A DNA stretch of 64,000 nt from Rhizophagus irregularis (taxonomy: Eukaryota > Glomeromycota > Glomeromycetes > Glomerales > Glomeraceae). Below, piece by piece: positions 1 to 13,323 of this stretch. The stretch lies in contig NC_089443.1 in NCBI RefSeq assembly GCF_026210795.1, positions 2,108,001 through 2,172,000 of the forward strand, in the 5' to 3' direction. How positions within the stretch are numbered: position 1 is the stretch's first letter; every line of letters starts with the position of its first letter. The position numbers and the translations under genes were made by a program. The notes beneath the pieces were generated by a model. That model was not told the DNA's origin. It made no database searches and saw nothing but the letters and a program-made list of their open reading frames with translations.

Positions 1-77
1 TAAATTTAAATAAGCAATCAACTTCATTAAATTTATTATGGTTTTATATAATACACTTATTAAATATTTAACAACAC

Positions 78-471
78 CTGACTCAGATTTCGTAATTCCA
101 CAGAAGCTAATAATATTAGGATGATGTTGTACATCTCGATGAAGTTTAAGCTAGATTATAAAAATTATAATAATAATAATAATAAAGTTAAATAACGTAT
201 AATAAATGAAACTCAATCATCAAATAATTACCTCATGGACGACTTCTTTTATTGTGGCCTCGCTAAGATCTATAAAAGATTTCAATACTAAACACTGATT
301 ATTCCAATTTGCTCGAAATATCTTTCCAAATCCTCCTTGACCAATTGATTTGATATTACTAAAATTTTTGTATTCATAATATCTAAAATATTCTTTAACG
401 ATAGCCTCCTCAATCCAATCAATCCATTTTTTCGCATCTTCACTATCTTGTATTTCGGTTTCACCAGGCAT
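78..471 (-). CDS. Protein kinase domain N-terminus, partial gene (tyrosine-kinase-like)
   Basis: Minus-strand gene that continues beyond the left edge. Exon 1 is 232-471, encoding 80 residues from an ATG at 471; an in-frame ATG at 492 is the alternative start. Exon 2 is 78-150, joined by a GTAATT...TAG intron. The joined protein reads through SIGQGGFGKIFRANW (glycine-rich ATP loop), then LVLKSF, whose Lys fits the conserved beta-3 lysine, then an alpha-C region and HHPNIISFCGITKSES before the next donor. This matches the N-lobe of fungal TKL-type kinases, which are greatly expanded in Glomeromycotina (family knowledge). The catalytic HRD and DFG motifs lie outside the window, so activity cannot be judged. 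The leader with WIDWIEEAIVKEYFRYYEY recurs in the decayed copy near 14.9 kb, so the two belong to one local family. Confidence 0.82.
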
Positions 472-492
472 AGTGAAATAAGTAAAAATCAA

Positions 493-3400
493 ATTTATTC
501 TTTTTGTGAAAGAAAAAAAAGAAAATCAATATACCGTTACTACTTATATTAAATAATGTATGACAAATGCTTGTCAATCGGACTAATAAAACCGATTCCT
601 TGTCCGAATATGTATTGGTAGGTATTTTTAGATTAACAATTAAACAAATACTTATAAAAATGTATCTTACAAAAATTATAAAAATAGCTAAAAGGTATAT
701 AAATAAAGAATTAATAATTTTGACGCAGTGCTAAATAATTGTATACATTTAAATTTATTTGTATTTTTATTTATAGATTTAAAATTTTCGCTGTAAAAAT
801 AATAAGTTTTACATAGATTCCTTTTTAATTTTAGAATTAACAAAATTTTTTTTCTCTTCTAGAAAGTCAAGATAAGGACAATATTAAATTATCATATCAC
901 TCATGAAACTTTAAATCCTAATATTTCTTTAGATTTTTTTTATAAAGTTTCTCATGATAAAGAAAATACAATACAAAAATATACAAGTATTATTTTCTTT
1001 TATACTATACAAAATATACAAGTATTATTTCCTTTTATACTATCAAAGAAATCAAAGCAATCAAAGCAAAGAATAAATTGCAAGACTCTCGTTGCTTCCG
1101 ATCGTTCCCAGAAAAAAAGACAAAATCGCGAATATAAAGGGGAAGTACTAAAAATATATATGTATAGTAAATGAAATAATGCTTACATCAAATAACAAAT
1201 GACCAATCTAAAAATAATAAAAAAATATTTGAAAAGGTCATTCATAACATTCAGACAAGAATCTATATATTCAATGAACCAATTTATTTTAGCTTTATTC
1301 ATCAGTTTTATCAAGTTTCAGTCCGGTTTTCGGCAAAATGGCGTCTAACCAAAAAAAATAAATAAATTCCTATTTTAAATTTAGAGAATAACCGGGAAAA
1401 ATTAACCGGTCAGAATTACATTTCAAAACTTGGGTTGTACAACACTTTTAATGTATAAATTGTGTAACTTTTAAATGCAGTTCAGATGAAGATTTGCAAA
1501 CATAGTGTTAATCTTTCATCTGGTAAATATATTTCCTGAACCGTTCATAATACTGGCGAAAATCGATTCGCAGGGTGGAGCTTCAATTTATTTAATAGTA
1601 CATAGTTTAGTGGCTAGGTATACTATCTAAACACAAAACCAAAAATATAGTATGTCCCATTCGGACGGATTGTATAAATATTCCACTAGGTCTACGAAAA
1701 TCATTTTGAATGTATACTCGTAAATATGAAGAATAATTAGATAATTTAAATGTTTCTTTGAACTTTATTTACTGAAAAAAGAACGCTCTGAAAACATATA
1801 TTGAACACGTCGTCTTTACGTTTTTTATACCTTTCTGGATGAACCGAGGCGTGTCCGCATATGATATATGCATTTTGAGACTGAAGATTTTACAAGTGAA
1901 AACTAGTTTTTGCACATCTAACTTTAATTTATTGTCGGGTAATTTCTGCGGAAAATCCTTTCGTACAATACTATTTTCTAAAGAAGAAAAAATTATATAT
2001 ATATATTCATGTTACTGAAAAAAAATAATACTGAAAAAAAATAATAATGCAAAAAGCAAAATCATTACAAATATTACCGAGAAATTAAAGAAAATCTAAA
2101 TGCAATAAATTAGAAAATATTATGATTTCAAATAAAAAGAAAATCTGAATTATGATCAAGGTTTACTAAAGACAAAATTTGGGTAACTTTTCACTTCTTT
2201 AAATTCTCTAATTTTTATAAATTATTTTGATTTGTGTAGTTTAATAGGACCAGGAACTTGTTATGACTTATGATCAGGAATTTTACTATGATGTTTATCT
2301 TTGTTGATAGTTTCAGTTCTTTAGAGCGAGATACAAGATAACCTTTTTTTCAAGTTTTTCAATCGGTTCCTTCTGATGCTTCTGATGCTTCTGATGCTAC
2401 AGTGAAAGCTTGTCAACATATTTTTTTTCACACCTAAAAAATTTATATAATTTATCAAACGTATATATATATATAGTTATAGGAAAACATTAGTATAAAT
2501 CAATAGATTTATCATCTTGTTCATATAGATTTTGTCATGTCTTTCGAAAGACTTATATTCAGCCCAAAGACTTGATCATCTCGCGCACTTTTTCGCACAT
2601 CTCCTGAGAATCTGTGAGCAAGTCTTCGTGTGAAGTAAGCCTAATATTATATATTGAATGAGAGGTGCAGACGCAAGATCGGCACCGCCGGCACCACTGC
2701 CGCCGCCAATACCATGAAAGTAAAGGGAACCAGGTGCTCACAGATAATTCTTCATTCTTATTTTACCATATACATCAAATGGATCCTCAAGCTTTCAAGT
2801 TCCACAGTAAATTTATCATTTTCGTCTTGAAGTTCGTAACAAGAATTTTATTAGATTTGTATTGATTTTTCGTCATTTTCTTTATCAACATAATATGTAA
2901 ATAGAGAATTAATGAATGCTTATTAAGTGGGAATCTTTCCAATAGTAACATACCAAATTTAAGTTTCTTTATAATAAGGTACATAACCGTTTTCTCATCC
3001 AGAAATAGTAGACCTTATTTAAGAAACTTGTAGTGACATGCGTCGCGAAATCACCTTGCTAACATTGTTTTGTATAAATAAGTCGTTCAGTGATCTCACA
3101 AAGGAAACCTAAAGGAGACTTTTGTGGTGTAAATGACCACATTATTCAAACGTTAACCATCCTCGCAACACGTTTTATATAATGAACCTTTTCACTGCGT
3201 CAAACAAATCACTCTGGCGATCTCACAAAGAAGCCCTAAAGGAAAAACACGGAAACTATTAGAAAATTCATCTTCATTTTCGCATGCATTGAAGTGTTAA
3301 ACTAATGAATGCAAAGCGTGGTGAAAATTGAAAGTCTTCTTTTGCTCTTTACCTTTTGCTTCACGAATTATATTTCCTTATGTTGGTGATGGTGGTAGTG

Positions 3401-4155
3401 ATGGTGATGGTGGTGGTGGTGTGAAGAGGATGTATAGTTCTATGTGCAGGTTGGACATAGGCGCTTGATGTCATTTTATAATTTTACGAATAATTTCTAA
3501 CCTTGTACCAATTCTATACCTAATATACTACTTTAAAATTTGGTCTTATTTCTCTTCCTCTCAGTAAGTTCGTGGGTATCAGCTTTTGCTGCAATTCTGC
3601 GATAGGACCAGTTGGTCATGGTACGCCATGGCAATATGCGTAATTTTTATGGATGGAGCATAATGCACTTCTTAAGAAGTACTTTGGTGATGGCCCAAAT
3701 TAAACAAAAGTTTCAGTATCATATAAAAATATATTATAGAGTTGTAAAATAATTTTCTAATTTTAATTTTGAATAAAATCACAGTAACATCAATTGGATG
3801 TTCTGCATCTTTTTTTATTTTATTTTTTTGTATCGCAAGTAATATCACGGGATGAGAAACTAAATTATTGTCACATGGTACATCAATATCTTGATTTATC
3901 CCCAAATTCTTCAAATTCTTCTTGAGCACAATTTCAAATAATAAAATAAATTAATTGGTAAAGATGCAAATTCTTGATGATAATATTAATATTGAATTAT
4001 AATAAGATAGTATACATATAATAATACATAATTATGTTTACATTTTCTACATTATTAATAAATTAATATAAATTAATGGGAAAATATTTATAAGATTAAA
4101 TGTTATATTAGTTATATAGTTTTTTTTTGTAATATTAATTAAATAACTTTTTTTT
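493..4155. other. Intergenic AT-rich DNA with a small GC-rich patch and GGT/GAT microsatellite
   Basis: I see no supportable gene. A GC-richer patch at about 2560-2740 has a 60-codon ORF on the minus strand but no recognisable domain or consistent splice frame. A short (GRT)n microsatellite lies at 3382-3421. The rest is AT-rich intergenic sequence with homopolymer runs. Confidence 0.5.
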
Positions 4156-6059
4156 TTAATCATCAATAGTCCAACGATCATCATCTTTTTGTTGTTGATT
4201 CTTTTTTTGTTCATCACTTAAATTACTAATACTATCACTTAAACTTAATGGAGATGTAGGAGGATGTTGTTGAGACATTAAAGAAGCAGGAGAATATACC
4301 GATGAACTTGATGTACCCGGTGGTACATTTAACGTTGGTATATCAATAGTAGTTGGTCTCGGTCTCAATCTATACTTATAATTTTCAACTAGAAAAAAAA
4401 AAGAACGAATTAAAATTCATCATAAAATTATAATTAAAAAAACATTTTTATATACTTACTAAGTTCTTTTAATCCTCTACCAAAATTTACTGTTACTATA
4501 ATAGAAAAAACAAATGTTACCTAAAAAAAGGAAGATCACGTATAGTTAATATCTAAATCCCTTTAATTTTTTTTTTTTTAGAAAAGAATTTCATGTTCAC
4601 ATACCAAAGCAATTACCACAAATACACTTGCTATTAAAACAAATAAATAAATAAAAAATATGTTACATTATTATTAATTTTGTCTAAAAGGAAATATCAA
4701 GGTTATACTGTATGTAATTTACTTACTAAATATTATCATAAAGTAAGATCCAAGTATTAATAATCTAACAAATGCGTATATTAATAGACCATAATCAGCA
4801 ACAATTAATGTCCATAATACAGAGAATGCTATCATTCCTGCCGTTGATTCCCTTTTTATCTATAATAAATTAAACAAGAAAAAAAAAATATTTTTTTTAT
4901 GAGAAATGTGAAATTGAAAGCAAAGTAAAAGATAAAAAGTTACTTACAGAACTGTACGCTAAAATTTGTAAAATTAAAGCGAGTAGAGTGGCAAAACCAT
5001 GATATGCTATTAATACCACATCAACTACTTTTCCACCACTAAAGTCAGTTATTTTAAGTGCAACAATTACTGTAGGTATTATATATATTATCCAAAAGAA
5101 CAGATTCAATTTAAGTAACATTATAAATATCAAATTACTCCTATATATTCCTAAATTTATTAAAGATAGAATTAATAAAAATAATTTAAAAGTTTAAATT
5201 ATAATTTCGAAAAATACTTACTTTGAATTCGTAAATCACCACCAATCCTTTTATAAACGCTCCATCCAAATTGTCTATATAATTTACTTGCTATGATTGC
5301 AGATATAACTGAAATTGTTGTTAATGTTAAAACTTGTGGTAAATCTACTCTTAACCAATCTATATCGAATCCGGTTAATCCTGCATTACAATTATCATTA
5401 TTTTGTATTCTATCTACACGAATTTTGATTTGAAGTAATTGAACCTTTAAGAAGGAAATAGTGTCAAACATAAATACATAATTTTTTTTAATCGATTATA
5501 ACAGATAATATGTAACTTACCAAAGAATATGCAGCGCTTCCAAAATTCAAAGCTACGAGTGTAATAATTTGTATTATATGCTCGTGAAATATCTAAAAAA
5601 AAAAATTTTTTAACAATTACGTAACATTATTCTCATTCCGAGATAACTTAAATCTTAAATTCTTACCGCATTTAACCCGAAATATACTAAATATAATTGT
5701 AAAACCATAAAAACTAAACTTTGTATAGCCGAGAAAGCAAATAAATATTCAACAGAATTGTCTTCATCTTTATCGCATTTATATGCTTCTTTAAAACGAT
5801 CATCATTGTATATTGAATAATTTCTCACTAAAACTCTCGATTGAAAAAATACCACTAAACCAAATTGAATGGTAAATATTGCGGAGAATAATTTTGTCCA
5901 TATTGAGGAAGTTACCCGATTCCACTAAAATTATTAAAAAGAAGTTAAAAAGGGAATGATCAAATTTGTTATTCAATGTAAAAAAAAATCATCAATTTCT
6001 ATTTTATTACATACTTTTTTTTTAATATGTCTCTTACTTTCGTCGGTTAATAAACACAT
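4156..6059 (-). CDS. Multi-pass membrane protein, 8 exons, about 417 aa
   Basis: Reconstructed by eye on the minus strand. Exons: 6015-6059, 5667-5924, 5521-5592, 5222-5444, 4948-5150, 4727-4859, 4605-4630 plus 4460-4520, and 4156-4388; counting the 26-nt exon separately there are nine coding blocks. All junctions use GTAAG/GTATG donors and TAG-type acceptors, and every phase closes to one ORF of about 417 residues. The product has seven or eight hydrophobic stretches (for example FSAIFTIQFGLVVFF, VLTLTTISVISAIIAS, LFFWIIYIIPTVIVAL) and a hydrophilic Ser/Pro/Gln-rich tail ending DDDRWTIDD. The start MCLLTDESKRHIKKK was chosen because it leaves a typical 90-nt first intron and matches the exon layout of the paralogue at 7974-9567. 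A rival first exon, 6215-6244, would need a 290-nt intron. I do not recognise the family. A seven-TM receptor-like or transporter-like role is possible but unproven. Confidence 0.75.
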
Positions 6060-7973
6060 TATTAAAAAATTTTTTTTTTTTCTGTAAAAGAAAGTGATTC
6101 GATTTTGTTCACTTTTTATACAAAAATATTATGAATCCAACTCAAGTTAGGCCAAATTTACTATGACTATTATATAACCAGTATAGAAAATGTAATACAG
6201 AATATTCACATTACCTTTTTAATCGGCATCTTTATTCCGGTCATTCCTATAATTGGAAATTAAAAAAAGATCATCTGATTCGAGTGAGTTTTTACTACTT
6301 GTTTGAGGCACAGTTTTAGGGAACGAAAAAATTCTTATTACAATGAAATTTCGAATTTATGGAAAACTGAGGGAATCAGCGTTATTGTTTAACCGAAAAT
6401 GAAAATAGAAAAAGAATTCCTTTTCTTTTATTGAATTTCTTTCATAAGTTTCGATTAGAACATTCTCAGTTAATATCTCCGCAACAAAAGGAGTATAACT
6501 TGCGAATGCAAATTAGGATTAATCTTAAACATAATGGTCTTATTATTCATTATATGAATACAAAAATTATTTATAGAAAAATGGTAATTTTGTTATAAAA
6601 CTTATAAAATATAAATGGTTATTTAAATAGTGTATCTTAATAGGCAAGTAAATGACCCATTTATAAGCTTCCAATTATATTCAATCTCGATTGAAATAAA
6701 GTATATATCGTGTTTGTGATTTTTCGAAAAATTGCATGCATAGTATAAAGGATGATCGTAACGTCATTTTACATACATGAAAAAAAGTTAGAGTAATTAT
6801 TTGTGGACGGATTCAGGTTTCACAATGACACCATCAATATAGCTTTCACATTTGTACCATCTTGTAACCATTGCCGGATTGCCCTTTCTTTAATTACGAA
6901 AAAAAAAAATATTTCCTTTTTTATCATATCTTTGAAAAAAAAGCCATTATATTGTACTTCGGACTGCTTCCGAGTTTACAGTAATAAATTGTGGAAAACA
7001 TAACACTTATAATTCTTCGTGTTTTTTTTTGCATTGAAAGTCATAATATGCATGAAGAGGTGATGAGTGGTGTGAACTGGCCAAAATTATTATAAATTTA
7101 TAATGCGAGCCGGAGGTGTTATTTATCACTACTCTGTATATGGTACACACCAACTCAACTAATTTGACGATTAATTTAACATCATACCAATAAGTTTGGC
7201 TTTGGGTTCTTACAACGTTACTCAAAATAAAGATTTTTAACAATAGATTATCAGTGGTGTCAAATATGACGATAATGAAGACGATTCGTTATTGAAGAAC
7301 ATAGCGTCAGTATCTCAGGAAAACATCAATTAGAAGAAATAAATTTATATTAACAACTTCTTTTATGTATAAATTTTATTACATAGCAGGGATTAAAAAG
7401 AGAATGGTAACCGGTAATTTCATGGGCCGATTATCCCTAAATATAATATACTATATCTATATCGACTAGAATTTATTAATTTATTATTGGTGTTCTACCT
7501 TCTATAATAAGTGATCGTTTCTAAGGACGTACTAGTATATACCGTCTGAAAGTATAAGACATAATCAATTATGTATAGATGGAACTAAATTTTTTTTTTC
7601 GATTTAAAATTCTAAATTTTTAAATTTTTTGTTAAAGGAAAATTTTGTCTATTTTCTTTTTAAAGTTTCCTTTTCCTGTTGATAAATATATGAGTTGTCG
7701 GGATATATGTAATATGTTGTCGGGATAATATGTGTTGTGCTGGACAATCGTTATCGTTAAAGGTACGCCGAGAACCAGGTTACACTTAACATCATCTACC
7801 CCATTTAAATTTATATTTATATTTACATATAGTGTATACATAGGATAAATATTTTTATTTAAAAGTAGCCACTCTAATTTAATGTAAAAGAAAAAGGAAT
7901 ATTAAATACTAAATCTACAGTATAATTTATATAAAATTTGAATATTAAGCTTGAGGGCTTGATATTATTATTG
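6060..7973. other. Intergenic spacer between the membrane-protein paralogues
   Basis: AT-rich sequence with no supportable gene. ORFs of 66-78 codons at 6803-7003, 7007-7243 and 7632-7841 lack domains, paralogues or splice logic. The promoter of the upstream paralogue's neighbour should lie at 6060-6300. Confidence 0.4.
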
Positions 7974-9567
7974 TTATTGTTTTTCATTTAGGGTAACTAT
8001 AATAATATTTTCGTCATTATCATTTAAAGCATTTAAAGCTGATTGTTCTTTTTTTTAAAAAAAAAAGTTATTAATATATTTAATAAATTAGATTTAAACT
8101 TGATTATTTAAATTAATCACTACTTACTAGCTTCTTTTAATCCTTTCCCGAAATCTTCTTTAACTTTTAAAACGTATATATATGAGGTCAATGATACACC
8201 AAAATATATGAGATCTTATTAAAAAGGATAAATTTATTGATTATTTAAAAGGCTTTCAAAATTAAAATAAACAAATATAAAAATAAACTTACTGTACGGT
8301 AATAAGAAATACCATCTTTCAGATATGAGTAAAGTTCCAACAATACATAATACAATATTATTAAATAAAGTGAAAATCCATAAATATGAGGAATGTGTCA
8401 TTCCACGGTTGGATTCTTCGTCAATCTAGAAGAAGAAAAAAAATATATATATATTTAATTGAAAATTTTTATGAAATTTCTCTAAACATAAATACTTACG
8501 TAAATGAAAGTCACGCGAGCTAACCGAAGTACCAAAATGAAAACAAATAAAAATAATAAAACAACTAAACCCATTGTATAATCCCTAAGAGCGATGTACG
8601 TTAATAGATAATAAATACAAAATACAAAATAAATTATTGAAAAGAATACAAAAAACTTTAGAAAAAGTTTTAATATGAGTTGTCTCTTAAGTGATGATAC
8701 AAGTAATTCATTATTTCCAATTTTCTTTCGAAAATAATGATTAATTCCAATTCGAAAATACATCAAAAGTGATAAATAACCAGCCATTATCACAAATAAT
8801 GTATATATAATAAATTGAGGCAAATCGTATTCTATTATTTTAGGGTCTGTAAGATTACCATTAAGTCTAAACTTTTCTAATAAATCATTTTCATGCGTCA
8901 ATGCTGATGTTAAACATTCATCTCTCAGATATTTAATTGAAATAACTATCTCAACCATTTGTATCTATGAATGATCAGGTGATATAATTGTTTTATTAGA
9001 TTATATGTAATATTATTTAACAAAAAAACAACAAAAAATTAACTTACGATTAAATATACATATCCTCCGATATTCATCAGAAAATACACAAAAATTTGCA
9101 TCACATATTCTTTAAATAACTATAAAAAAAAAGTTTTAATGATGTTAAAATACGAAATGTTGATATCGTCATTATAAAAAAAATTTTACTTACCGCATCC
9201 AATCCCAAATAAGCCAATAATAGTTGATATGCAATAAATAAATAATTTTCAAAAGAGAAATAATTCATATAATTATAATTTAATGCAAATTTATTATTCT
9301 TACACCGAGATTTTATAAGATTTAATGGTCCATTTAAATCATAATTACGATACGATAATTTAGATTGAAACAATGATATAACTAGGAATTGTAATAATAT
9401 TAATATCGCAAAAAGAAATATAAATTTGTCGATCTATTATATAAAATATTTTAAATTAATTAAAGAAAAAAAATAAATAAATAAAGCTTTTTTAAACGAG
9501 AATACATAATATTTACCTTTAATTTGTATTTTTTTAACTTTAAAAGCATAGTTTTTGATAATACCAT
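7974..9567 (-). CDS. Paralogous multi-pass membrane protein, 7 exons, about 373 aa
   Basis: Tandem paralogue of the gene at 4156-6059, same strand. Exons: 9517-9567, 9194-9433, 9048-9119, 8500-8964, 8293-8425, 8128-8214 and 7974-8047; all phases close to one ORF of about 373 residues. Shared marks with the neighbour: a 15-17 residue first exon, a second exon ending in YLGLDA versus YFGLNA, a third exon of exactly 72 nt, a 133-nt exon of phase 1 near the end, and a GKGLKEA versus GRGLKEL segment before a variable hydrophilic tail. Differences: exons 4 and 5 of the neighbour are fused here, as are its 26-nt and 61-nt exons, and the C-terminal tail is much shorter (ends VTLNEKQ). About seven hydrophobic segments are visible. 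Sequence identity is low although gene structure is kept, suggesting an old duplication. Function unknown. Confidence 0.75.
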
Positions 9568-12500
9568 TGTTTATTAATTACTTAGATCTTTGTTTAAATT
9601 ATTTTTTATTTTACGTATTAGTCTAAAATATTTACCAAAGGTAAAAAAAAAAAGCGAAATTAACGCGTCCAAAAGGAAAAAGAAAGAATAAAAATTATTT
9701 TTTTCAGGTCATATCTTTTATATTCAGCTAGAAAATCAATAGATCTCCCAAAAATAAAATAATGAACTAAATAGGTTAAGATAAACGATATATTATTTTG
9801 TGATACATTAATGTTTGAAAATCCTTACTTTTGATTATGGTATTAAACTTATTAAACTCCAGAATTTGCAAGTTCGAAACATTGTTCAGTTACTCCGCTA
9901 GTATAGAAAAAGCTTAATTCGTGATCCGTGAACCATTGGAGCGTGCTTTTAATTAAATCAAACTATTTATAGTCTCATATAAATTTAGTATGATATCAAA
10001 TTTCGGGGGGATTTTAATTAAAATTGTATTTAATTAGGATTCAAAAAATTTAAAGAATACACAATAACTTCAATAACTTAAAGAATAACATAATACCTCA
10101 CTTTTTCGAAAAATACTACAGAAAAAAAAAAAATTCCTTATGGAAATATGGAAATATATTACTTATTATTTTCGAAATTTTATTGGAAAAGCATTCTGTT
10201 ACATGAAAGAGGTAATTGGTTGGAATATAAAAGAACTATTAAATAGAAAATTCATTTAACAGTTAATACGTCGATCACAAGAAAAAATCATTAATTTAGT
10301 ATATAAACTATATAACTAGATATGACATAGTTTGTTAAACTATGCTGACAGTGAATCATGCATAAAATAAGAAAAATGGGAATCTGCCGTTACGCCAATT
10401 AAATATAAAAAAGCTAAAAGAGAATGTTATTTTAAAATGAAACTTCGCCCGGGATAAATATTATGTATCATAAATGTGTTGACGGTAGCCAAACCAGACT
10501 AAGTTCATATAAATAATATTATCTAAAGGCAGTAAATTGGATATCGGAGATATTAGCAGATAATACTCCTTTAAAAAACAATATACTGGTAATAACAACA
10601 GCTTCCTGGCAAAAATAAACGACAGTAAATTTTGCTTTCTACGCAGAGAATAAAATCGATAAAAAGAAAAAAATCATTATGTAAATTCTACACGCATATT
10701 AAATGTTGTTTATCAGGTAAATGGTTTTATGCTCGCAAAATCATATAATTGTTGAGCATGAAGATATAATGTATTAGAATAATCTATGTCTTGTACTTTA
10801 TCCTTAAAGAATAATGACGCCGCTGTCAGCTTCAGCTGCTGCAAAAGTAAATCAAATAAAGAAAAAAATGTTTACAGGTTTTTTTGCATAGGATTTATCC
10901 AACGCGTTGAACAAAGTAATTTCGAATGTTGATATTGAGAATCCATAATTTGTTCGATATCATTTAAATTGAAATCACCCTAAATTCGTCACTAGTTTCT
11001 CCGGGACCTCGGCAAATTTTGATGCCGAATATTTGGCAGGTACTCGGCTAAATCGAACGCGTGGGGTGCGCAGTGATGTGTACTGAAAGATTGGAAGCTA
11101 TTGGAAACTTCCAATTCATTCAAACCAATAAATTTCTATTGGAAGTTACCAATACCATATGTATGTAAGATAAACATGAATAAAAATTATTGGAATATTG
11201 GAAAGGATTGGAATTGGAAGGATTGGAAGGTCCAATTCCAATTGCCTCCACGTTTCACTGAATACACGAGAATCGGTTATGGTATTTTTCCGGACCGTTA
11301 TTGGAAAGAAATGGAGAAATTGAGAGGTGGACATTATACTTCATGATAATCAAATTTGACTGGTTATCACGGATTATTATTAATTATTTAGTTAATCAGT
11401 TTCTGGAAATTTGAGTAGCAATCAAAATTTTCCGTGTGTCCCGTAACCAATCGGCCGATCATTCATCCGAATTTCATTCCAAATATACCATTTATATAGC
11501 ACGCAATCAAAACCGTATTGTCAAATATACAATAAAGGAATTATTTTTTTGAATTTTTTGTGTAATAACAGATAATATTATAGCCGTATGTTGTGCTATC
11601 AATGTCTAATACATGTACATTTAGCTATGAATGGAAAGTATAGTTACCACAACTTATTATTATTTAACTATAAAATCGAATAATAATGAAAATAGTCTAT
11701 AGGTTCATTTCAGATTAACTCATAATCAAAATTTTGATGAATCGATTAATTCCACTTGCTAACATCAAACAAACTTATACGGTATGTAAAAATTTAATTT
11801 AATTTATAAGAAATAATGAATTATATAAATTGAAACTCAAATAAAAGAACGTTTGTTTAAAGATGCAATCACGACACCTATTTCATTTTTATTACTGAAA
11901 CAAAAATTTTAATATCAATTATTATTACAGTAAGCCCGATAAAAATCAGCAACATAAAAAAAGACTAATATAATAGTTTCTTTTAAATTTAACATCCTAG
12001 ACGTAGTATTACGATCCGGATGGATTCATCATCCGTTTAATCCGGTCCGTAAATAAATGGATGATTCGGATGACCATCCGAATGAATTTCAATATAAAAA
12101 TCCGGTTGACTGATCCGTAAATAACAGATGATCCAGATATTCATCCGAATGGATCCGTTACTATAAAATAGTACCAATCAAACGGATGGATCCTGATTTG
12201 TATACAGAAATAGCAAATGACGAATCATTCGTGTCTTCATCCGGATCCAATCCGGGGATTGACGGATCAACGGATCTCAATTACTGTCACACAATACTAG
12301 ATGAGTAAGCTGCAGTAGTTTAATATCGTCAATCACTTTTATCATGAAGTGGTGTGATTTGATACCTCTCGCTGGACGACCTACAAGGAAACAGCGGTGG
12401 TGAAAATTATCAAAACTCAAAAGAATGATGAAATTAATTATTTCGACTTGAAAAAACGCCGAACCTGACGTTGTTTGATCCATTAAAGATGGTACGATAG

Positions 12501-12931
12501 AACAATAATACTTTAATTTCAATATACAAATTATTTTAGAAACTAACGATAGAAAATATCGTTAGATTCAAAAAGCCAAAATTATCCATAACATAGATTG
12601 TCTTATAATGTATGCAGTATGACAGTAACAATTAAACGAGATTCATTTATCTCAAGACAAAAATATTTGGAACGACTTATCATATAATTCAAAAATCAAA
12701 TTTCATTTACTAAAATATTCAAAATTTTGCAATCAACACACTATTTTCACCTTAATAAATATGCCTTTTCCCAAATACCCGTACAAACCCACACAAACAT
12801 GCTTTATCGGAAAAATTAGGTTAAAATAACGATGTTTTCTTTTAATTTAAATACACGTGATTTATCGACGAGTATTACAAATAAGACCAAACTATTTTGA
12901 GCATCTTAGCGGATTTTTTATTGCTTGACTT
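9568..12931. other. Intergenic repeat-rich spacer with two short-word clusters
   Basis: No supportable gene. At about 11090-11310 the word ATTGGAA and its complement TTCCAAT occur many times, which creates an 81-codon Trp/Lys-rich ORF that I treat as a by-product. At about 12010-12275 the words ATCCG and CGGAT recur in both orientations. A segment near 12290-12490 resembles 17110-17290, suggesting a second copy of a local duplication. Confidence 0.45.
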
Positions 12932-13258
12932 TAGGGTGTCCAGGATAGAACGATCACACCTTTTTCACACTTTTTGTTATTTTTTCACACTTTTGGTGTG
13001 GCCGCATTTTTTGGCAAAGTTTTACATTTTTCACACTATCCGCAGTAAATTGAGTTTTATTGGTCGATTTATGATCACATGATTGGTTTTTATTTATCAA
13101 ATTTTAAGATAGTGAATTTGAAGTTAAAATTATTATGTTAATTCCAGCCGAAATTACGCTAAATCTGGCCAGAATTAAAAATCGCACCAAACCACACTTT
13201 TTGTTTAAATCACACCACACTTTTCGGGCCATCACACCATGAAATCCTGGACACTCTA
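12932..13258. mobile_element. 327-bp MITE with 8-bp TSD (hAT-like)
   Basis: Starts TAGGGTGTCCAGGAT and ends with the near-complement ATCCTGGACACTCTA. The flanks 12924-12931 and 13259-13266 are both CTTGACTT, an 8-bp target-site duplication as made by hAT transposases. The interior is rich in CACACTTTT words in both orientations. There is no ORF, so it is non-autonomous. Confidence 0.85.
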
Positions 13259-13323
13259 CTTGACTTATATTTTTTCAATTCCATCTCCTTCCTCATATAT
13301 ATTATACTGAGTTAACATATCAC

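Noticed and set aside
2559-2741. 60-codon ORF in a GC-rich patch
   Set aside because: Reads protein-like at its end (LTDSQEMCEKVREMIKSLG) but no upstream exon keeps phase and no family is recognisable. Could be a gene fragment; not strong enough to list.
11101-11346. 81-codon Trp/Lys-rich ORF
   Set aside because: Generated by repeated ATTGGAA words; the opposite strand is open too.
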